DNA from: JAIBBD01 sp041390685
GTDB taxonomy: Bacteria; Chloroflexota; Dehalococcoidia; UBA2979
Assembly: GCA_041390685.1 (NCBI GenBank)
Contig: JAWKPL010000001.1
Coordinates: forward strand, 496,001-560,000
Reading direction: 5' to 3'
DNA length: 64,000 nucleotides
Of this stretch, positions 1 through 7,653 are shown one piece after another. Positions within the stretch are counted from its first letter, which is position 1. Each line of letters opens with the position of its first letter. The notes beneath the pieces are model-generated. The model did not search any database, had not been told where the DNA came from, and worked only from the letters and a program-made list of their open reading frames with translations. The translations under genes were made by a program, and so were the position numbers.

Positions 1-1
1 C

Positions 2-712
2 GTCCGGCGCGCGATCAGCCTCGCGATGGACCGGGACGAGCTGATCCAGCTGGTGTTCCAGGGGAACGGTGTGGCGCTGCCGACGTTCCCCTGGATCTTC
101 CTGTTCGACGAGCAGCCGACCGTGGAGTCCGGGCTGCTCGGGAAGTGGTTCAAGACGGACCTCGCGGAGTCGAAGAAGCTCCTCGAGGCGGCGGGGCAGA
201 CGAACCTGTCGGTGCCGATGATCTACTACAACTACAACGACGCGACGAACACGCGGCCGAACGAGGTGCTGGTCGACCAGATGCGCCGAGCGGGGATCTC
301 GCTCGAGGCGAAGAAGACCGACTACACGGAGTTCAACTCGCAGTGGATCGGGGCGAAGTTCGCCGACGTCGCGGACGGCTGGGCGGCCCAGGGCTTCGAC
401 ACGGACAACTTCTTCTACCAGCACATGCGGTCCGACTCGACGGGCAACCGCTGGCGGATCAAGGACTCCGAGATCGACACGTGGGCGGAGCAGCAGCGGT
501 CCGAGATCAACCCGCAGGCCCGCAAGGAGATCCTGCGCAAGATCTGGGACAAGGCGCTGGACCAGATGTACCGGGTGGAGAAGCCAGCGAACATCGGCAC
601 GACGACGTACCAGCCGTGGATGCGCGGGGTGCGGTACTCGGGGGTGCTGGGAGCCAACTCGTACTTCTACGACATTGGTGCGCAGGCGAAGAACCTCTGG
701 CTGGACAAGTAG
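2..712 (+). CDS. Solute-binding protein family 5 (peptide/nickel type), C-terminal part
   Basis: This is the 3' end of an extracellular solute-binding protein of the SBP_bac_5 (oligopeptide/nickel) family. The reading frame is open from base 2 and encodes VRRAISLAMDRDEL before the first in-frame ATG at 26, so the gene starts outside the window. The visible 236 residues align end to end with the C-terminal part of the complete paralogue at 28211-30004, sharing the blocks VDYTEFNSQW, DNFF and LGANS and ending in the same LDK. The full protein should be a lipoprotein that captures a solute for an ABC importer; no permease or ATPase gene is visible. A strong hairpin follows the stop. The ligand cannot be read from the sequence. 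Confidence 0.88.
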   Translation, partial: VRRAISLAMDRDELIQLVFQGNGVALPTFPWIFLFDEQPTVESGLLGKWFKTDLAESKKLLEAAGQTNLSVPMIYYNYNDATNTRPNEVLVDQMRRAGISLEAKKTDYTEFNSQWIGAKFADVADGWAAQGFDTDNFFYQHMRSDSTGNRWRIKDSEIDTWAEQQRSEINPQARKEILRKIWDKALDQMYRVEKPANIGTTTYQPWMRGVRYSGVLGANSYFYDIGAQAKNLWLDK

Positions 713-741
713 CGCTCGCACCTCGCGAGGTCGGTACAACG

Positions 742-769
742 AGAGGCGGGCCCCGAAGGGCCCGCCTCT
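742..769. terminator. Bidirectional hairpin terminator
   Basis: A perfect 12-bp stem (agaggcgggccc / gggcccgcctct) with a CGAA loop is followed by TTGGTTGT. It lies between two converging genes, the solute-binding protein ending at 712 and the acyl-CoA dehydrogenase ending at 790, and can serve both. Confidence 0.8.
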
Positions 770-789
770 TGGTTGTCCGAGGACAGCGG

Positions 790-2001
790 CTAGCCGCGCG
801 GGAGGCCGAGGCCGCGCGTGGCGATGATGTTGCGCTGGATCTCGTTGGAGCCGCCGGCGATGGTGCCGACGACGGTGTGGCAGCAGTTCTGCGTGTGCTT
901 GGCGTGCAGGGGCGCGTACTCCTCGGTGGGTGACCAGCAGTTGGCGTACAGGCCGTATGTCCTCATGCCGGTGCGGGCGACGCGCTGAGCGAGCTCGGTG
1001 GAGTAGAGCTTGCCCATGGAGGCCTCGTAGTTGGGGAGCGTGCCCGCGGCGTGCATCGAGGCGACGCGTAGCGCGAGGTTGTACATGACTTCGGACTCGA
1101 TGTAACGGTCGGTGATCTCGAGGCGTTCGAGCTCGGCGCGGTTGGGGATGCCGCCGCCGCCTCGGACATCCGCGATCAGCTCCTGGAGGTTGCGGCGGTG
1201 GGCGACGGCGCCGCCGATGCCGGAGCGCTCGTAGTCGAGGAGCGTCATGCCAACGTACCAGCCGCGGTTGACCTCGCCGACGACCTGGTTGGAGGGAACA
1301 CGGACATCCTCGTAGAAGGTCTCGTTGGTGGCGTGCTCCCAGCCCATGGAGATGATGGGGCGGACGGAGACGCCGGGGCTGGTGGCGTCGAGGAGGAGGA
1401 AGGTGATGCCTCGATGCTTGGGGGCGTCGGGGTCGGTGCGGAAGAGGCCGAAGATCCAGTTGGCTTTGTGGCCAGCGGAGGTCCAGAGCTTCTGGCCGTT
1501 GATGATGAAGTCGTCGCCGTCGCGGGTGGCGCGGCACTGGAGGGAGCCGAGGTCGGAGCCGGCGCCGGGCTCTGAGAAGCCCTGGGCCCAGCGGATCTCG
1601 CCGGTGAGGGTGGGCTTGAGGAAGCGCTCCTTCTGCTCCTCGGTGCCGTGGACGAGGAGGGTGGAGCCGACGAGGGAGCCGCCGATCTCGGGGGCTTCGG
1701 CGAGGGCGAACTCCTGCTTGAGGATGAACTGGTCGAAGGGGGAGAGGCTGGCCCCGCCGTACTCAGCGGGCCAGTGGGGCTGCCCCCATCCTTTCTCGGC
1801 GAGGGCGACGGCCCATTCCCGGGCGGCGTCCTGCTGATCGGGGGTGCCGTTGTGGAGGTCCTGCTGCCAGTCGTTCTCGAGGCCGCTGTTCTCGTGGCGG
1901 CGGGACTCGTGATCCTGGTAGTACGCCGGGAGGCGGGTGCGCAGGAAGGTGCGGACGTCCTCACGGAAGGCGGCTTGCTGGTCGGTGTCGTTCCATTCCA
2001 T
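790..2001 (-). CDS. Acyl-CoA dehydrogenase family protein (paralogue 1 of 4)
   Basis: A 403-residue FAD-dependent acyl-CoA dehydrogenase, expected to introduce an alpha-beta double bond into an acyl-CoA thioester. The protein starts MEWNDTDQQAAFR, has the FAD/substrate loop FSEPGAGSDLGSLQ and the middle-domain block NGQKLWTSAGHK, and ends IAGGSNEIQRNIIATRGLGLPRG-like. Where medium-chain enzymes carry the catalytic Glu (YEGT), this protein reads IAGG, so the base is probably elsewhere, as in isovaleryl-CoA or steroid-type enzymes. It belongs to a set with the genes at 37849, 42076 and 58838. The ATG at 2001 is preceded by CTGGAGGTC. The gene stands alone, with a terminator at 742-769 and a 407-bp divergent upstream region that carries parS. 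The substrate is unknown. Confidence 0.93.
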   Translation of the reverse strand: MEWNDTDQQAAFREDVRTFLRTRLPAYYQDHESRRHENSGLENDWQQDLHNGTPDQQDAAREWAVALAEKGWGQPHWPAEYGGASLSPFDQFILKQEFALAEAPEIGGSLVGSTLLVHGTEEQKERFLKPTLTGEIRWAQGFSEPGAGSDLGSLQCRATRDGDDFIINGQKLWTSAGHKANWIFGLFRTDPDAPKHRGITFLLLDATSPGVSVRPIISMGWEHATNETFYEDVRVPSNQVVGEVNRGWYVGMTLLDYERSGIGGAVAHRRNLQELIADVRGGGGIPNRAELERLEITDRYIESEVMYNLALRVASMHAAGTLPNYEASMGKLYSTELAQRVARTGMRTYGLYANCWSPTEEYAPLHAKHTQNCCHTVVGTIAGGSNEIQRNIIATRGLGLPRG

Positions 2002-2127
2002 CGATGACCTCCAGATGATGCAGCCGAGGGCTCGGCGGGCCGAGGGGTGCCTCGGGGCCGGCGAGCGGACGATACCACGATCGTCATCCCTACGGCGGCA
2101 TCGGCGTTTGTGATTGCCGTCACGATG

Positions 2128-2143
2128 TGTTTCACGTGAAACA
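2128..2143. other. parS: parS centromere site (ParB/Spo0J binding site)
   Basis: The 16-bp perfect palindrome TGTTTCACGTGAAACA equals the consensus parS site bound by ParB/Spo0J in most bacteria. It lies in the intergenic region between divergent genes starting at 2001 (minus) and 2409 (plus). parS sites cluster near the replication origin, so the window is probably origin-proximal; that placement is inference. I saw no second copy in the window and no parA/parB. Confidence 0.93.
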
Positions 2144-2225
2144 TTCGTTCTATATCGGGAAGCGCCCGCGTTTCCTCGGAGGGCCGCAGACGTCGGCGGC
2201 GGGTTCGTTCCAGCACCCGCGAGGG

Positions 2226-2289
2226 AACGAAGGGAACGGGCCGGTGATTTCGAATCTGGCGGTGGTTCGTTTCCTTCGTTCCCTTCGTT
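2226..2289. repeat. Inverted repeat with 13-bp arms next to parS
   Basis: The arm aacgaagggaacg (2226-2238) is repeated in inverted form as cgttcccttcgtt (2277-2289) with a 38-base loop. It sits about 80 bp from parS in the same 407-bp intergenic region, upstream of the VOC gene. It could be a transcript hairpin or a protein-binding element. The rest of 2002-2408 holds no further gene that I can support. Confidence 0.5.
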
Positions 2290-2408
2290 TTCGGGGTGTT
2301 TTCATGAACCTCGGTGGGGGCAGGGCGGGGCGGGCGATGTCGGGCGTGATGAAGTAGACTGCGGGCCGCCGGGCGTCGCCGGCGCGCGGGTGTGAGGAGG
2401 ACGTCGAG

Positions 2409-2816
2409 ATGCTGCAGGTGAAGTACCACACGATTGCCGTGCACGACCTGGAGGAGGCGGTGCGGAATCATGAGTCGCGGTTTGGGATGCAAGCGATGGG
2501 TGAGCCCTCGCACAATCCGATCGGGAATTTCCGAATGGTGGCGATGGGGTACGGGGACCAGGTGGTGCTGAACCTGATTTCGCCGGTGGATGAGAACAGT
2601 CCGGTGTCGCGGCTGATGAAGGAGCGGGTGAATCCGCTGAACCCTCACGGGGAGGGGATCTATCAGCTGGTGTGCGAGGTGGATGACCCGGAGGCGATGG
2701 CGCAGCAGATCGAGGCCGGCGGGGGCCGGGTGACGCGGGTGCCGACGACCGATGCGATCTGGGTGCATCCGACGAGCTCGAACTTTGTGCTGATGGAGTT
2801 GCAGCGGAAGCGGTAG
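2409..2816 (+). CDS. VOC superfamily protein (glyoxalase/epimerase fold)
   Basis: A 135-residue single-domain member of the vicinal oxygen chelate superfamily, which includes glyoxalase I, methylmalonyl-CoA epimerase and dioxygenases. Two beta-alpha-beta-beta-beta units are evident: YHTIAVHDLEEA at the start, and GIYQLVCEVDDPEAMAQQIEA leading to FVLMELQ at the end. His7 and Glu130 sit at first and last metal-ligand positions, but the His usually found in the second unit (GIHHIAFEV in epimerases) reads YQL, so metal binding or chemistry may differ. A GAGGAGG ribosome site precedes the ATG. With acyl-CoA genes all around, an epimerase-like or small-molecule binding role is possible but unproven. 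Confidence 0.8.
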   Translation: MLQVKYHTIAVHDLEEAVRNHESRFGMQAMGEPSHNPIGNFRMVAMGYGDQVVLNLISPVDENSPVSRLMKERVNPLNPHGEGIYQLVCEVDDPEAMAQQIEAGGGRVTRVPTTDAIWVHPTSSNFVLMELQRKR

Positions 2817-2915
2817 GCGGGCTCCTTGCTCGGTAAATTGGCGGTGAGGGGAGGGTAGCGGGGGCTCGGACGTTGGAGGGGTGGGTGGCACTCCTTCGGA
2901 CTCGGTCTCCAGTAG

Positions 2916-3030
2916 GAGGGCGGGCGGCCCGCTGTGCGGGCCGTGGTGGACGGCCGCTTCGCAGCCGGCTGTTGTTGTTCGGAAGGCCCGCCCTCCCACC
3001 CCAAAGGGGTCTTCGCCCCCTTTTTCCCCT
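2916..3030 (+). repeat. Dispersed hairpin-rich intergenic repeat, copy 1
   Basis: First of four related elements. Order of parts: a GGGCGGC..GCGGGCC stem, the block GGACGGCCGCTTCGCAGCCGG, a short T-rich spacer, AGGCCCGCCC, then CCAAAGGGGTCTTCGCCCCC with a run of T. It aligns along its length with 4028-4134 and 4346-4458 and partly with 36216-36300. No coding potential is supported. It occupies the gap between the VOC gene and the lipoprotein gene. Confidence 0.75.
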
Positions 3031-3094
3031 TCGAATGCGGCGGCGTTGGCCCGCGCGACTGCGGCTAGCATGGCCGTCGAGCGGGGTGAGCCGG

Positions 3095-3823
3095 TTGCGT
3101 AGGCCAACCGCGGCCATCCTGTTCGCATGCGCGGTGCTGGCGCAGTGTGTTGCATGCAGTGGCCGCGGCGGATCTACTCCCGTCGTGACGTCAACAGCCC
3201 CCACAGAACTCGCGTCGCCGGGGGCAACGAGGCCGGCAGAGGACGCGACTCCACAACGGCCTCCGCCCCCCCAGACACCCGATCCGCAACACAGCGGCCC
3301 ACCTGTCTTGACTCTCCCACAGCAAGTCGGCGCGCGTCTTCCGGCGTGGATGTACGAGGCGGCACCCAGTGGGATGACCTGTGTCGACCTGGTCGCCAAC
3401 CTCGTACCGGCATCGGGTCTGGGTGGCTCGGACCTCGTCCGCGGTGAATGCCTGGTGGACCGGCGCACGACTCAGCGGCTCACGTTCGCCGGCCCGGTCG
3501 ACGGGGCGGACGCCGTGGAACGCGTCCAACTCCTCGTCCTCGCGTCCGACGAGCGATGGCCGACCAATGCGCTCTGCGCGAGTACCCCGTATTTCCCCGC
3601 GGACGGCGACCCGGCGAGTGCACGATGGAAGGGCAGTTGTGCCGTCGAGGTGTTGCCCCGTGATGAGCCTTCGGCCAGCCTCCCACGCGCCTGGATGGCG
3701 TTGCCGTCGGCAGCAGCGGCGCTCGATGTCCCAACGTCGACGGCATGTTCGGCACTCGTCCACTTCTTCTCTGGGGGGCTCGAGGACGCGACACCCGTTT
3801 ACCGGCTTTGCACCCTCCGATGA
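3095..3823 (+). CDS. Hypothetical secreted lipoprotein
   Basis: A 242-residue protein of unknown function with a basic start (LRRPT), a hydrophobic segment (AAILFACAVLA) and Cys at QCVACSG, consistent with a lipoprotein signal peptide. A Pro/Thr-rich linker of about 50 residues follows, then a compact domain of about 160 residues with several Cys that could form disulfides. The TTG at 3095 was chosen because GGGGTGA lies five bases upstream; an in-frame GTG at 3086 is the alternative. Codon use is less biased to G/C in third positions than in neighbouring metabolic genes, which hints at acquisition. No family recognised. Confidence 0.6.
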   Translation: MRRPTAAILFACAVLAQCVACSGRGGSTPVVTSTAPTELASPGATRPAEDATPQRPPPPQTPDPQHSGPPVLTLPQQVGARLPAWMYEAAPSGMTCVDLVANLVPASGLGGSDLVRGECLVDRRTTQRLTFAGPVDGADAVERVQLLVLASDERWPTNALCASTPYFPADGDPASARWKGSCAVEVLPRDEPSASLPRAWMALPSAAAALDVPTSTACSALVHFFSGGLEDATPVYRLCTLR

Positions 3824-4027
3824 CGGGAGATCCGCGTGCCGGGGTGCCTTGTCGGCTCGCTGATGGGCCTGCCGGCCCCAAGCAGTGAGCGGTGTCGCCC
3901 GTCCACTCTGTCGGAACGTGCGCGGTCGGTTGTCCAGCGGCGAACACCACCGGCCGTGTGCCCGCCGCTGTGAACGGGGATGGGTGCCGGAGCGCGGAGG
4001 GTGGGGCGACGTTCCTCGTTGAGGGGC

Positions 4028-4134
4028 CGGAGGCGGCCCTCTGTGCGGGCCGGGGTGGACGGGCCGCTTCGCGGCCCCACTGTCTTTTTCGGGAAGGCCC
4101 GCCCTATGGGGGGCTTCGCCCCCCCTTGACCCCC
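4028..4134 (+). repeat. Dispersed hairpin-rich intergenic repeat, copy 2
   Basis: Second copy of the element seen at 2916. It contains the perfect hairpin GGGCCGC-TTC-GCGGCCC and a second hairpin, GGGGGGC-TTC-GCCCCCC. It lies in the 788-bp gene-free stretch 3824-4611, which otherwise holds only copy 3 and the C-rich hairpin at 4241-4281. Confidence 0.8.
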
Positions 4135-4240
4135 TGGAGCGCGGCGGGTGTTGCCTGCGCGGGTTGCGGAGCTGGAGGCGGGCGAGGGTCGGTTTTGCCT
4201 CGGAGGTTTCAATTCTTGGTGTGGGGGTGCGGGCTTTGTG

Positions 4241-4281
4241 CCCTCACCCCTGGCCCCTCTCCCACGCTGTGGGCGAGGGGG
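4241..4281. repeat. CCCTC-CCC / GGCGAGGGG hairpin element
   Basis: The stretch begins CCCTCACCCCTGG and folds through CCCCTCTCCCAC with GTGGGCGAGGGG. Similar CCCTC(A/G)CC and GGGAGGGG pairs recur at 23664-23716 and 36349-36377, which suggests a second, simpler class of dispersed intergenic hairpin. Confidence 0.5.
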
Positions 4282-4345
4282 ACGTGCGCGGTGGGCTTTC
4301 GGAGGGTCGGCGGGCTTGTGGCGCTCCGCGGGAGGTTGGCGAGCC

Positions 4346-4458
4346 CGAGGGCGGCCGGCTGCGCCGGCCACGGTGGACGGGCCGCTTCGCGGCCCGGCTG
4401 CCTTTTTCGGAGGGCCCGCCCGGCTACGCCAAAGGGGGCTTCGCCCCCCTTACCCCCT
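4346..4458 (+). repeat. Dispersed hairpin-rich intergenic repeat, copy 3
   Basis: Third and most regular copy: GGCCGGCTGCGCCGGCC, then GGACGGGCCGCTTCGCGGCC, a CTTTTTCGG spacer, AGGGCCCGCCC, and the hairpin AAGGGGGCTTCGCCCCCCTT. It is in the same orientation as copies 1 and 2. Confidence 0.8.
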
Positions 4459-4611
4459 CGATTACCGACTTATCGATGCCGTACGAAGCAGAGCGGGTGC
4501 ACGCCTGGCCGACGACCAAACGGTTGAGATGTGTAGAGGTAGCCGAGGAACGTGACGAGGGATCGGGCCGCTGGGGGAAGCGGTTGGCCTCTGCCCCTGG
4601 TCCGCGTGCCT

Positions 4612-4848
4612 CTACTCATCGGACATCCCGAACCCGAGTAGTGCGAGGAAACCCGACAGGACTATTGGCACGAGAACAAGCATGACTCGGAAGTAAAGCG
4701 GGATTTCCGTACCGCTCTCGAAGAGGCCTGGGATCATCAACATACCGAGCACCAGGCAACCGACTGCGAGCAGCAACAGCACCCCCCTGCGCAGCTCACC
4801 GGTGCGCACGCACGTGGCAGGGAATGGCGAACGTTGCAGCGACTGCAC
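4612..4848 (-). CDS. Small membrane protein, unknown function
   Basis: A 78-residue protein with two predicted membrane helices, about residues 22-43 (VLLLLAVGCLVLGMLMIPGL) and 52-73 (YFRVMLVLVPIVLSGFLALLG), joined by a short polar loop. Base composition is clearly less GC-rich than the surroundings. It overlaps the end of the upstream gene (4796-5092) by 53 bases in another frame, so the two could be coupled neighbours or one gene split by a frameshift. Family not recognised. Confidence 0.45.
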   Translation of the reverse strand: MQSLQRSPFPATCVRTGELRRGVLLLLAVGCLVLGMLMIPGLFESGTEIPLYFRVMLVLVPIVLSGFLALLGFGMSDE

Positions 4849-5092
4849 TTGCGAGGCCCGCTAAGGCGGCGAGCTTGAGCAGCTGGTTCGCGCGCGTGCC
4901 CGTGTCAACCACTGCAACCGCGACATTGCGTCGCCGAGTACCGGTGAGATCTTGGATGGTGATCTCAAGATCTGCAGTACCGATAGATCGGGCTTCGACT
5001 TCAAAGTCGATCGTGGTTGGGCGAGACCGCTGGGGTAGCAATGCGGGGTGTGGCTTCGAGATCGAGACCGGCTCCACGGGGACCACAACCAA
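4796..5092 (-). CDS. Possible Ig-like membrane-anchored protein, perhaps a remnant
   Basis: A 98-residue frame with a beta-rich, Ig-like stretch (TIDFEVEARSIGTADLEITI) followed by a hydrophobic segment near the C-terminus (LLKLAALAGLASAVAATFAI). The only start is TTG at 5092, with a stop six codons upstream, and the domain looks cut at its N-terminus, so this may be the tail of a degraded larger protein. It shares the lower GC of the 4612-4848 gene. Function unknown. Confidence 0.35.
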   Translation of the reverse strand: MVVVPVEPVSISKPHPALLPQRSRPTTIDFEVEARSIGTADLEITIQDLTGTRRRNVAVAVVDTGTRANQLLKLAALAGLASAVAATFAIPCHVRAHR

Positions 5093-5148
5093 TCGGTGCG
5101 AGTGATTTTACACCGGGGGGGACTTGTCAACGGTCGCTATACGCGATC

Positions 5149-5182
5149 ACGTACCTGCGGGCAGTTCCGCCCGCAGGTACGT
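5149..5182. terminator. Perfect 14-bp inverted repeat, probable terminator of the SMP-30 gene
   Basis: ACGTACCTGCGGGC and GCCCGCAGGTACGT flank a six-base loop with no mismatch. It lies 33 bases beyond the stop of the minus-strand gene ending at 5216. There is no T-run, so it may instead act as a transcript-protecting hairpin. Confidence 0.55.
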
Positions 5183-5215
5183 TCATACGGCGAAGGCAAC
5201 GCAGGCCCCCAGCGA

Positions 5216-6049
5216 CTACGGGATGCCGGCGCGGGGCACATCGACGGGGGTGTGGAGGATGCGGCCGGCGCCTCTGCCGGCGCAGGCTTCGGCGGTGTGG
5301 CCGGGGGCGGTGAGGATGTAGAGGGTGCGGCCTTGGGGGCCGCCGAGGGCGCAGGCGTAGGCGTTGTCTTCGGTGTCGATGGTGTGAGTGACTTGGCCGC
5401 CTTCGCGGACGCGGAGGACGCGCTGGCCGCCGGCGTCGGCGAGCCAGATGGCGCCTTCGGCGTCGAGGGCGATGCCGTCGGGGCGGGCGTCGAGGGAGGC
5501 CCAGGTGCGGCGGTTGGTGAGTGAGCCGTCGCCGTTGATGTCGAAGGCAGTGAGGGCGGCGCCGGCGGATTCGGCGACGATGAGGGTGCGGCCGTCCGGG
5601 GTGATGACGGAGCCGTTGGGGAAACGGAGGCCGCGGGCGGCCTCGGTGACGCGGCCTTCGGGGGTGACGTGGGCGAGTGCGGCCTCGGGGGGGCCGTCGG
5701 GGGTGGGGGCGCCGAAGTTGCCGACATAGGCGTGGCCGGTGGCGCTGACGACCATGTCGTTGCAGGGGCCGGTGGCGATGCCGGAGAGGTCGGCGTGTTC
5801 GGCAAGGGTGCCGTCGTCCTCGAGGCGGAGGAGGCGGTGGTCGAGCATGGAGACGATGAGGAGGCGGCCGTCCGGGAGCCAGCCGAGGCCGGAGGGTTGC
5901 TGGGGGACTTCGACGATGCGTTCGCGGTGGCCGTCGGGGGTGACGGCGAAGACGGCGTGCTGGAAGAAGTCGGAGTACCAGAGGCGGCCCTGGTGCCAGC
6001 GAGGGCCTTCGCCGAAGTCGATGCCGTCGATGAGGAGATCGAGCTGCAT
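5216..6049 (-). CDS. SMP-30/gluconolactonase/LRE family protein
   Basis: A 277-residue six-bladed beta-propeller of the SMP-30/gluconolaconase/LRE-like family, which hydrolyses sugar lactones or related esters with a divalent metal. Visible family marks are GEGPRW near the start (Glu14, metal ligand), CNDMVV in the middle, FPNGS (Asn metal ligand) and RPDGIALDAEG (Asp). No signal peptide is present, so it is cytosolic. The length matches the family. The gene stands alone between the hairpin at 5149 and a 309-bp gap. The natural lactone is unknown. Confidence 0.88.
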   Translation of the reverse strand: MQLDLLIDGIDFGEGPRWHQGRLWYSDFFQHAVFAVTPDGHRERIVEVPQQPSGLGWLPDGRLLIVSMLDHRLLRLEDDGTLAEHADLSGIATGPCNDMVVSATGHAYVGNFGAPTPDGPPEAALAHVTPEGRVTEAARGLRFPNGSVITPDGRTLIVAESAGAALTAFDINGDGSLTNRRTWASLDARPDGIALDAEGAIWLADAGGQRVLRVREGGQVTHTIDTEDNAYACALGGPQGRTLYILTAPGHTAEACAGRGAGRILHTPVDVPRAGIP

Positions 6050-6358
6050 GGAGGCCTCGTCCGTTCACTTGCGCCTCGGAGGGCGGGGATTACGGGCGAT
6101 GATAGCGCGCTGATGGACCGCGGGCGGCGCGGGCCGGGTGAGGGTTGAGGCTGGCGCGTGGGCGGCAGGCTGCGCCTGCGCGCGGGAGTTGTTGGCGCAG
6201 GGCCGGTGCTGGGCCTTCGAGCGGGGGCATACCGGAGGTTCGAGGTGACGGAGCGCTTGATGTCGTGTCGGCGGTCTGTTGCCAACCGGCACATGTGAGC
6301 GGGATCACCGATGGGGGGAGGGCCGGCGGGGGACGCTGGTTCGCGAGGAGGTGAGCGT
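6050..6358. other. Gene-free stretch
   Basis: A 309-bp divergent region between the SMP-30 gene (minus) and the Tat lipoprotein gene (plus). It must hold both promoters, but I see no clear -35/-10 pair, repeat or small gene. Confidence 0.4.
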
Positions 6359-7552
6359 ATGCATGACGACTCGCGACTGGTGGGGGCCCTCGGGCGGCTG
6401 ACGCGGCGGCGGTTCCTGTCGCTGACGGGGAGCGGGCTGGCCGGCGGCGTGGTGCTGGCGGCGTGCGGTGACGACGACGATGAGCCGTCGCCGACGGTGG
6501 CGGCGGGGACCGGGACGGCGACCGCGACCGTGGCGACCTCGGGTGGCGCCGCGGCGACAGGGACGGCGGCGGCAGCCGGCGGGAGCGGACCGCTGACGGG
6601 GACGGTGCTGGTAGGCGATGTGGTCGGGCACGCGCTGCGGTCCGACCGATGGCAGGGCGACTTTGGCTTCGTGACGTTCAAGCTGCACGAGGGGTTGGTG
6701 GACGACGAGCCGGCCTACTTCATCCGGACGGACGCCTCGGACCGGGCGTTCGCGACTGTGGAAAAGCTGGTGTATGTGCCGAAGATGGCGGCGGCGCTGC
6801 GCTCGGGCGCGGGTCTGAGCGCGATCTATCTCTTCGAGGGCGGGGCGTCGGGGCAGACGCCGGTGCTGAGCTCGGCGCCGCACATGGCGGACTTCAGCCC
6901 GGCGTTCCGCGTGCATCGAGTGACGTTCACCGGGCCGCCGACGACGCTCGGGTCGGTGGCAGCGATCGAGGCCGCGGAGACTGCGGGGACGCTGCGGGTG
7001 GAGCAGACGGACATCGTGGTGAACTACCCGGTGGTGAAATGGCCGGGCGGGGAGTTGCCGGCGGACTCGGCGCGGACGGCGTACCTCGGAGACGGGCAGT
7101 TGATCGAGCCGGTGGACGTGGCCGGCATGGAGGTGACGTTCAAGCTGCATTCGTGCTACCCGGGGACGCGGTACATCGTGACGGACGTGACGCTGCCGCC
7201 GATGGCGGGCGGGATGAACATCGCGCCGGCGGGCGGGGCCGGGCCGCTGACGGACGCGGGAGCGACGGCGCAGATCCTCGTGTTCGGGAACGGGGTCAAG
7301 GGCAGCGGGCCGATGGGGTTCCAGAAAAGCGTGACGGACACGAACGTGGGGGACCCGGCATGGAGTCCGTTCTGGGACCACTACACGTTCCTGTGGGAAA
7401 ACGAGACAAGCGCGTCCGTGCTGAAGTCGCCGGGCGACCTCGTGTCGCGTGAGAGTTCGGGGGCGCTGAAGCGGTTCCCGGGGACGCCGGACACGAACGG
7501 GACGCTGTTCATGGTGAACTGCCCGGCGCCCGTGTCAGCGCCGGTGGCGTAG
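6359..7552 (+). CDS. Tat-exported lipoprotein, conserved domain of unknown function
   Basis: A 397-residue protein with a twin-arginine signal (RLTRRRFLSLTG) running into a lipobox (VVLAACGDDDDE), followed by a Thr/Ala/Gly-rich linker to about residue 75. The mature part looks beta-rich and contains the blocks GFVTFKLHEGLVDDEPAYFI, VTFKLHSCYPGTRYIVTDVT and WSPFWDHYTFLW. This resembles uncharacterised domains found in cell-surface proteins; a small-ligand or metal role (several His, one conserved Cys) is only a guess. The ATG at 6359 is chosen over 6311 because GAGGAGGTGA lies just upstream and the Tat signal then sits at the proper distance. Confidence 0.7.
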   Translation: MHDDSRLVGALGRLTRRRFLSLTGSGLAGGVVLAACGDDDDEPSPTVAAGTGTATATVATSGGAAATGTAAAAGGSGPLTGTVLVGDVVGHALRSDRWQGDFGFVTFKLHEGLVDDEPAYFIRTDASDRAFATVEKLVYVPKMAAALRSGAGLSAIYLFEGGASGQTPVLSSAPHMADFSPAFRVHRVTFTGPPTTLGSVAAIEAAETAGTLRVEQTDIVVNYPVVKWPGGELPADSARTAYLGDGQLIEPVDVAGMEVTFKLHSCYPGTRYIVTDVTLPPMAGGMNIAPAGGAGPLTDAGATAQILVFGNGVKGSGPMGFQKSVTDTNVGDPAWSPFWDHYTFLWENETSASVLKSPGDLVSRESSGALKRFPGTPDTNGTLFMVNCPAPVSAPVA

Positions 7553-7592
7553 CGGGCCGCTCGGGGGGGACGCCCCGCCGCGGTCGAATCGG

Positions 7593-7624
7593 CGCCCGGA
7601 TCCGCCTCGATGGCGGTCCGGGCG
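7593..7624. terminator. Bidirectional hairpin terminator
   Basis: CGCCCGGATCCGCC and GGCGGTCCGGGCG pair with a single bulge around a TCGA(T) loop, followed by TCTTCG. It separates the converging lipoprotein gene (ends 7552) and CYTH-CHAD gene (ends 7654). Confidence 0.65.
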
Positions 7625-7653
7625 TCTTCGTGCCGGGGGTCCGTCAGTGCGGT

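Noticed and set aside
1245..3155. 636-codon frame opposite the acyl-CoA dehydrogenase and the parS region
   Set aside because: Low-complexity translation, crosses parS and overlaps two genes that are well supported.
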